A stretch of DNA of 64,000 nucleotides, taken from Helicoverpa zea. Taxonomy: Eukaryota > Arthropoda > Insecta > Lepidoptera > Noctuidae. The stretch is taken from positions 1,550,001 through 1,614,000 of the forward strand of contig NC_061467.1 of the NCBI RefSeq assembly GCF_022581195.2. The letters are read 5' to 3'. The position numbers were made by a program, and so were the translations under genes. Shown one piece after another: positions 39,701 through 48,700 of this stretch. How positions within the stretch are numbered: position 1 is the stretch's first letter; every line of letters begins with the position of its first letter. The notes under the pieces were generated by a model that was given only the letters and a program-made list of their open reading frames with translations, did no database searches and was not told the DNA's origin.

Positions 39701-42700
39701 TTAAACTTTAACTACATACTTAAAAGACCAGTATCACTTGAAAAGCTTGCACGAGGCCGCTCGCGTTGCCTTAGACGGTCGCTGCCATTCCGGTGTGACT
39801 TGGGCCTAACTCAAACAAAAAGTGACCTATGCATTTTACTAACTCCACATATTTTTGCCTGCAGTATTCAACCTGGGCGAATACAGACGCCACGCTACAA
39901 CCGCGTACACGAGCCACGAGTTCTTCCGCGCGGACAACAAGGAGGCCATGGCGATACGGCAGCAGTGCGCGCTGGACGCGCTGCACGATGTCTGCGAGTG
40001 GCTCGTCAAGGGCGGAGAGGTTGCTGTGAGTATACACACACATGTTGTTCCGCGCGGACAACAAGGAGGCCATGGCGATACGCCTTAACGCCTAACTATT
40101 ATTCCCCTGCCCTCAAACTGCTTCCTATGTGCACGAAATGGATGCGAAAGCGGAGCAACAACTTTCTTAGGTCATAATCCATATTCCGCATTTAGCTTTC
40201 AGCCGGAGTGTTGATCAACGCTCTTGATTTATCTGTATACAATTTAAGCCTTTGACCAGCTTGGCCCCTAATTAAACGCAAACTTTTATGCAAAAAATAC
40301 TGAACTAGACCAGGTTTAAAGCCTATTGTGCAAGACAAGTTTCATAATAAAGGAGGATTATGGCTGGCTGTCTGCTGGCTGATCAACTTAGGCACGAAGT
40401 CCAGTAGACTCTGTGGATCGATACCATTTTAATTAAAATGGAGTACGTCTAAGTATTAGGCTCGATCTTCATTACATTAACCTTAAATAACTAGGAAAAC
40501 ATGGGTGGGCTTTATGACCATGTAAATACGCCTAACACTCCCAATTGAAACATCCCATTTTTTTGGGCATTGTATATAATAACTCTCTTTGTCGCCAATT
40601 GATAGTTATGCCTAATAATAGTGACCCTGGGAATCAATAAAGAACTATTTAGACGACCAATATTCTTATATGTATTATCGATATGTACTTATATCATAAT
40701 TGAAAAGAGGCCATTTCTATGAAATTGCACACGACGTAAACTTCAATAGAGTATCTAATGGATATGAGGCCTCAATGGTCTAACAGCTATACGTGCAATT
40801 GATTGAATGGTTTATTGAGAGATGACGTACAGTCTACTTATTATAATTCGTGCCAAACTTAATGGCGGGCCAGAACACGATGCGAATCGTGTCTTTCAGT
40901 CACAGCTGTCGCAGTCGACCGCGAGTAAGGATGAATTTATATAAAATCGTATGAAACTTCGCTGTTGCCGAACGTGTTGGTTGTCCGAATCTGGAAGATT
41001 CACAGACATAATATTTGATTCGATGTCTTCGCCACGCTCAATTCTGACAATCAAGCGTTCCCTGTTAGGTATCAGTTTGCAACGAAGGTGCACTAGAGGT
41101 AATGCCACGTAGGTTTACTTAAATGTGCTCCGAAATTTGTTGCGAGCCGCCATCAAGTTTGCCACGAACCATAGTTACTTAAAAGAGCTTTCCATTATCC
41201 AAAATCCTCCAATCAAAATTGAACCCTAATTCCTTAATAATAAAGTTCATTTACCCCAGGTGTTCGACGCGACAAACTCGACGCTGGACCGGCGGCGCAT
41301 GATCCGCGACATCGTGGTGCACAAGATGGGCTTCAAGCTGTTCTTCGTGGAGTCCATATGCGACGACCCCAGGATCATTGAGCAGAATATCATGGTGAGG
41401 TATTATGGGGATAGTTTTAAGGATTAGAGGTTTATTCTGTTTTGAAGGGATGATACTTTTGTGAAAAACTATTAAATGTTAATTATACTGTTAGAAAATT
41501 TTCTTTGTCACTGAAAAAAAAAATTTTTGTTCTACTTCGTCTTGACGATGATGAAAAACATGCTCTGACCATTTATTTACTGCAAAAAAATATCAAGTCC
41601 CATATCCATTTAATTGTTATCTGAGTATAAGTGTTACTATTTTTTAAATTGATGTTTTCGAATATTTATCTTGAGTTTCATAACATAAAATTCAATTTCA
41701 TTCTCAACTTTCATTCAGTCTTCTGTCACCAAATTTCTTATCCCACATTTCCAAGCACAGCATCAAAAACTAACGAACACTCCCCTAATTCCAGGAAGTA
41801 AAAGTTAGCAGTCCTGACTACACCAACATTCAGAACACAGACAACGTTTTAAACGACTTCCTCCTCCGAATAGAACACTATAAAGAAAAATATGAGCCTC
41901 TAGATGAGAGCATGGAGTCCGATTACAGCTATATGAAGATCTATGATACTGGGGAAAAGGTTGTGGTGCATAAGCACGAAGGTCATATACAGAGCCGGAT
42001 TGTCTATTACCTTATGAATATACATATCGTGCCGAGGACTATTTATTTGACTAGGGTGAGTTTTTTTCATATAGTCTACTTTTTGAGGTATTTTTGTTTA
42101 ATTTATGAATACTAGCTTCCACCCGCGGTTCCATCCGCGTCGTACCGACAGCCGAGGGAACTACTTCCCGAACCCGGATGGTGATAAACAACTTACTAAA
42201 CTACTGTCCCACCAATTTTCAACCTTGTCGGTTCAGCCGTTGTTGAGTTATAGGTATACATAGTGCAAGTAACACAATGTTCTTTTATATGCATTTGAAG
42301 TATGTTTATACGTAAAAGGTTCCTGAATAACCTAAATAACTTATAATTTTGCCATTAACTGTAATGTGAATATTACATATCCTTCGTCACTCAAAATTAA
42401 ACCTAAACCACTTTAACATAAAACACAAATTCCCCCAGCACGGTGAAAGCACACACAACATAGTGGGCCGCATAGGAGGCGATAGCGACCTCTCGCCGCG
42501 AGGCCGGCAGTACGCTAAGGCCCTCGCGAACTACATCGACCAGCAGCAGATACCCGGCCTCAGGGTCTGGACCTCGTGGATGAAGAGGGCTATACAGACC
42601 GTAAAGGATGTTAAAGCTCCTCAAGAAAGGTGGAAGGCTCTTAATGAGATTGATGCTGTAAGTTTTGATACTTTTTATTAATTACTAGATCTTTCCCGTG

Positions 42701-45700
42701 ACTTTACCCGCATCTCGTGAGGAACTTTTTCGTCGTGTCCTCTGAAATAATTTCTGAAGAGCTGTTTGTTTTTTTTGCTAAACAACACTTATTTGTATTC
42801 CTTCTAAATACCAAAAAAAATACTCTAGAGTAGTAAACATCCTTAATTGCTCATCTACGTGTTACATATTTCTATGTTTGGACTCTGTTTGGATCCTTGA
42901 CTCTGTTTCTGTGTTTTATTTCGAGGTAGTTAGAAAATATCGACCTTTTTCTAAGACAAAAAATTGATCCGTAAAAGTGCTGATTTCATAAAGTTTTCAG
43001 AGTATTATTTGTCCCTTTTATCCTTCCAGGGCATATGCGAAGAGATGACATACGCTGAAATCCAGCAGAAATACCCGTCAGACTTCAACGCCCGCGACGC
43101 CAACAAGTTCGCGTACCGCTACCCTCGCGGCGAGAGCTACGAGGACCTGGTGGCGCGGCTGGAGCCCGTCATCATGGAGCTGGAGCGGCAGGGCAACGTG
43201 CTGGTGGTGTCCCACCAGGCCGTCATGCGCTGTCTGCTCGCTTACTTCCTGGACAAGTCTGCTGGTAACTGCAGATATATTTCATCATCATCTTTTCCCA
43301 AATATTTTGGGGTTGGCTTCCGGTCTCAGTGGTGGATATATTTCAGTTGACAGTAATAATGTAACGATGGCCCGATATTAGAACACAGCGGCTCTTCTCA
43401 TATGAGGAGATCAACCAGCTGTCCTAGACATAATATGGTACACAAGCAGTCACACAGACGCAGTTGACACAATAATGTCTTTGTCCCTCTTACGTCAATT
43501 GAGAATTGCATAGTCACTGGTATCTTTTTTCGAAATTAAGAGACTAAAATTATTTAAGATTCGGTCAGCACAAGAAGCCCGATTATTTTGTCATTTTGAC
43601 TGTGTTAATATACTGTTTCTGCACACTATACGACATATCCCAACCACACAAAAACCATATTATCATGTTATAGAGGAGCTGCCATACCTCCACGTGCCGC
43701 TACACACAGTGATCAAGCTGACGCCGGTCGCGTACGGCTGCCGCGAGGAACACATCAAGCTGTCCGTGCCCGCCGTGGACACGCACCGCCCTAAACCTTC
43801 TGTAAGTAAACACGCGTGAATGTGCCTCTATACTAGGACAAAATGCTCACTGAAAGCCGTTCCCACTACTGCCGTTCAAACGTGCTAACTCTAGTAAGCA
43901 AATCAACAGTGAGAATGTTGGAAACGGCTTTAAAGTAACACAATGAAAGAATGATGATGGGTTTAGTCAGTGAAAGTCTGACACACCCTCATTTGATGAT
44001 GTCTCACGTAAAAAAAGGTTGCCAATGCACCAATTTACCAAGATGGAAATATATTAGTAGGGGAGGCAAGAGTGCTAAACCGGGAGTGACTCGAGCGTCA
44101 ATGAGACCTATTAGATTGCGAAGCTTAGATGATAAGAAGAAAAAAATGTCCTGACATACACACACTTTCATCGGTGGGTGGAGCGGCTATAAACTTTCAA
44201 AAATGTAAAAAAAAACAGTTGCATGGACATACTCGAGCGCGTCAGATATTAATAGCATGCACGTCGTACGTCATTTTTTAAACATACGTATATTAATCTG
44301 ACTGTTTCCATGGTGGGGGTGGTCGTAGGTAAGGGTTAAAAATGGGAAAAAAAATAATTTTATCGAGCGCGACAGATTTTCAAAAGGGGTGTTAAGGGAA
44401 CCAAAACGAAGTCTCTTATGCAATAATCTGACGATTTAGACGTGACCTAAACTCGTGGTCATTATTTAAAATTGCAAAAAAAAATCGCCATTTTGAAATA
44501 CTCGAGCGCGTCAGATTAAGATATATATGGTTCATTTATGTACCCTTAACGTAATCATCTTATAATCTGACGATTATCTGGAGAGACTCGCTTAATCTGA
44601 CAATGGAAAGTTTTTAAAACTAATAATAATCAATACTGTAACCTAATTTTCTTTGAAAAATTAACACCAATGTCGTTGTTTTTTAATTTTGTTATAATCA
44701 TTATCTAAGTCGTGGTGGCCTAGTGAGTAAAGAACCAACCTCTCAAGTATGTGGATTCGATTCCAGGTCAGGCAAGTACCAATGCAACTTTTCTAAGTTT
44801 GTATTTACTGTCTAAGTTTATCTTGGACACCAATGTCTGCACAGCAAGTACTTAGTACTTACAAGACATACACGTTGTAGCACTTTGGTATTCCTTTAAA
44901 ACTTGAGATATCAATAGATTATTTAGTTTTAACTTTTACACACTTTTTGATCTATATCCCAGAACGGACAAACATTTCAACAAAGCTGTCATAATAAAGG
45001 TTGTTCTAGATAAAAAGGCCTATCCAATGATATGTATGAAATTGCTATTGGCGGAGTGTACCAATCTGCTCATACATTACATACATTTCTATAATAATTA
45101 CATTGAATTATAATGACATTGATAAATATACATGTGACATAAACAATACAATTGAATCTATAATAACATGGCTTGACGGAAATAATCTACGCGTAAATCT
45201 TACAAAAACTAATTTTATTCAATTTAATACATATAGATAAAAAATAAGGCTCATCATCATCTGCCTAGCCTTTTTCCCAACTATGTTGGGGTCGGCTTCC
45301 AGTCTAACCGGATGACTATAGTTCGGCCATTCAGAGAATGCGTTCCTGACACGTCGCGATTGAACTGACGACGTAATAACATTCATTGATTATTGATATA
45401 ATAATGTTGTTTTAATGCTCCTCAATTGTTAAAACGGTAAACAACCAGCAAAAATATTTTTATCGTAACTGCAACGCCATTGCAAAGTTACGTCGTCAGT
45501 TCAATCGCGACGTGTCAGGAACGCATTCTCTGAATGGCCGAACTATAGGCCACCACGACTGTATAAAAAGAAGACTATAAAGAGTAATTATAGAGGACAT
45601 AGATTACAAGAAGTATACGAAATGGCATTTCTCGGTATCACGATAGACAAGCAATGCAACTGGAAGGAACACATATTTAACGAAAGTAGCCAATAAAATG

Positions 45701-48700
45701 AATCGTCTTCGTTAAAAACAGTATATCTGCATACTATGTATGACTTCCTGAGATTAGCGAGTTCAAACAAAAAAACTCTTCAGCTTTATAATATCAGTGT
45801 AGATTATTTAAGACCCAAAATGTACCAACACTTATTGCAAATGAATTGAATTGAAAAAAGAGAGAGAGGAATAGAAACCTGGGAGGAGAATACCGGCATC
45901 ACGTAGCTGCACGCTTTAAACTTTATCGATTAATTTTCCTTACTTCGGCTTACGGGAATCGTCAGATTATATATTTTTCGTGAACGTTGAATTATTCCCT
46001 TCAAAATAAAAAAAAATTAGCCGCGCTCGAGAAAGTCAAGATGAAGTTTTTTTTTTACAAGTTTGTAACCCTCCTACTTCTTATCGTCAATCGCAAATTG
46101 TCAGATTAGTGGAATATACACTTTTTAGCATATAACTAACTTACCCTATCTTAATCTGACGCGCTGGAGAATGTCAGATGATATTTTTTTTTTTACTAAT
46201 CTGATCCTTTATTCTAGACACGCGGCTACATATACAGGGCTTATATTTGGTGGAGGTGTTAAATGGGGTAATAGGTACCTCCCTATATACTAATCTGCCG
46301 CGCTTGAGTAAATCCCAAAATCCCTTCTAGGCCTCCCCTACTATATAGCAAATCCACTATTGCCGGGCTCATACGGAGTGATTATGCGCTTGCGAATCTG
46401 AGTCTCCGGGTTTCTGAGTCTCAGTGTCTCCGGGACTGTGTGTGAGATTTGTTAAATGAAACAAGAACCTCAATGATGCAAATTTAGCATCGTAGTAAAA
46501 AGCTTACTGTAAATACAGTAGTTAATAATATAGAGTAGTATAGTACTCGAAGTAGTTATATAGTAATGAGCTTATAAAGAAACTTTTAGATGTATAATCG
46601 CAGATACAAAAACCTTAGCTTGTGATACAAGCCATTACAATAAACAAAATCATTATGCAAAGAGAAACTACACTAAAGAATGAAATAATTATAATCAATC
46701 GTCGAAAGTCGTGACGAGCATAAATAAAGCAACGTTTTATATTTTTATTGAAATTTTTATATTTTGATAATTCCGCAATCACAAACACGCATGTTTCTAA
46801 ACGTCATCAAACCTTTCCGCCATTTTCTATTTCTTCTTCACGCATCTGAATTACTCTTTCATAGTAATATCGGACTTCTAAAAATAAAAAAATATTAAAA
46901 GAGCAATTTATTTGACAGGACGACGAAGACGCGGCTGAGGTTCAAGTACGAAATGTTTGAAGCATGATTAAGTAGATAGCATGGGTAGTATGGTGTTGTT
47001 GTGAAAACCATTAATTGTCGCTCGACTAGTCATCATGTTAATTATTGCCGAGGACTTTTACTTGTTTTCCAGATGGATGCTAAAACTTGTATACAGAAAC
47101 ATATTTTGTTTCAACAAACATATATTATGTTTCTCTCTAGATGATATAGTTTGACAGCTGCATGACAGACTGACAAAGATACTCCTTGGTGAAAAATCAA
47201 TTTTGTCGATGGCAGGTGGCGGATCCATTTTAATGGCAAGGAAAGAAAGTTCAGTATTCTTCTTGGAAATAGATCTGCTGCAAAGGTAAAATAAGTCCAT
47301 AAAAAGATTTTCATTGTTTCATGCAATTTGTAATAGATATTTTCAAATAGCTAATCATTTGAGTTGACGTGTCACACGCCGTCTTCTGATTTTCTTGACA
47401 AAGTGAAGAAAAATCAATTTAATGAATTTGTAAATGTAGATAATTTGGCAGATCATGAAAGCGGAATGAATTCAAAAATGAATGAATTAAAAAAACAATC
47501 TTCAAAAGCATACAAATAGTAGACTTGTTCATAGGACTCGTACATAATTGGCATAATAACTAGTCACGTTCGTGGCGAAAAATTATTGATTTTTACAGCA
47601 ACATGGTTGACCATTTTGGCGGGTAAAGTGACAGTTGACAGGTGGCGGTTATCCGTGTGTGTTTGCTTATGGCGGAGGCGGATTTTTTTTTAATTAAACG
47701 TGTTATTTGTTGCGTTCAAAATTGTGTGTTTATTCAATTGGATATTTATACGTTTATGTATTTATTGGTAAAGGTGTTTTATATTGCGCTAATATTTCCC
47801 GTATTGGTGCGACACCATACCGTTCTTTACCCGTTCCTTTTCCCAATGGATACCACCATCCTGGCCTATTTGATGTCACAAACGAAAAGATTAAGTACCT
47901 ACTGGTTTTGGGTTGAATATCATTCTTATAAATACCAGTCATTAATCCACCAATACCACATTTCAAATATTTTTTGTTACCCACATAATATAATTGTAGT
48001 TAAAATATAGAAATCACAAACACCCATCAAATAGTCAAACTAACAATGAATGTTTGTAATTTAGAATAGAATTTTGAATAATAAAGCTTGGATTGGAACC
48101 ATCATGTGACGTAGACAAAAGCTGTTTCTATGGCGGTCATGCTAGGCCCGCAGGTGACGGTTTGTAAAATGACTGTCTTGTGGAAACGTATATGGAAGAG
48201 AAAACGTAATAAATATAACCCGGGCACATAACGAATGGGATGGGAAATGGCGGCATTGGCCTAGTACCGCCAGCATGACAGGTGAATAACGCTTTATTTA
48301 ATTACAAAAAATAGATACTGAAAAGAAGACTTGAAACGAAATTAATACATTTAATGACTATTTATTTGAAAAGAAAAATCGAATGTAGGTATGCGCGACT
48401 TGAGTGGCAACACGAAAAACCATGTACATTATGTAAATATTTTTTATATTTTTTTGTCAGTCGCTATTTCTAATCCTATTCTTTATCTCCACGGATATTA
48501 GTAGAATGCTAAATTAACGGTAAAATGTTAGCCACTTGCGCATTCCTTCACGAACCGATGTGAACTGGCTAAATTAGTAGAATAACGGTCACTTGCTCTA
48601 CTAGTTTTGGCTATGCTTATGCTAATCGCTACCGGACATACAAGTGTAGCGAGATTTATGAAGAACACGTGATGAAATAAGATGTTTGGTCATGTCTGCG

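Larger units (their letters stand above)
44057..46341. mobile_element. 2.3-kb TIR element, copy 2 (contains a nested MITE)
   Basis: Near-identical to 7548-9625, with the same GTAGGGGAGGC / GCCTCCCCTAC ends and TA on both flanks. It differs by scattered substitutions, a loss of about 20 bp near 45830 and a 227-bp gain at 45319-45545. The gain is the 223-bp MITE plus its target duplication. It sits in the last intron of PFKFB (43802-49044), in the same orientation as copy 1. Flanks outside the TA differ completely from copy 1, so this is transposition rather than a segmental duplication. Confidence 0.85.

Noticed and set aside
39771..40177. Several open frames in all readings around PFKFB exon 3
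   Set aside because: Only the frame VFNLGEYRR onward (39865-40025) matches PFKFB and is in phase. The others are shadows, lengthened by the duplicated 35 bp.
44057..46341. Segmental duplication of 7548-9625
   Set aside because: Identity stops exactly at inverted ends with TA on both sides and the flanks are unrelated, so transposition is the simpler explanation.
47642..48010. 122-codon open frame in the last PFKFB intron, with CCVQNC suggesting a THAP finger
   Set aside because: Only the first two Cys fit. The following residues lack the FP and Trp landmarks, and the competing frames are equally open.
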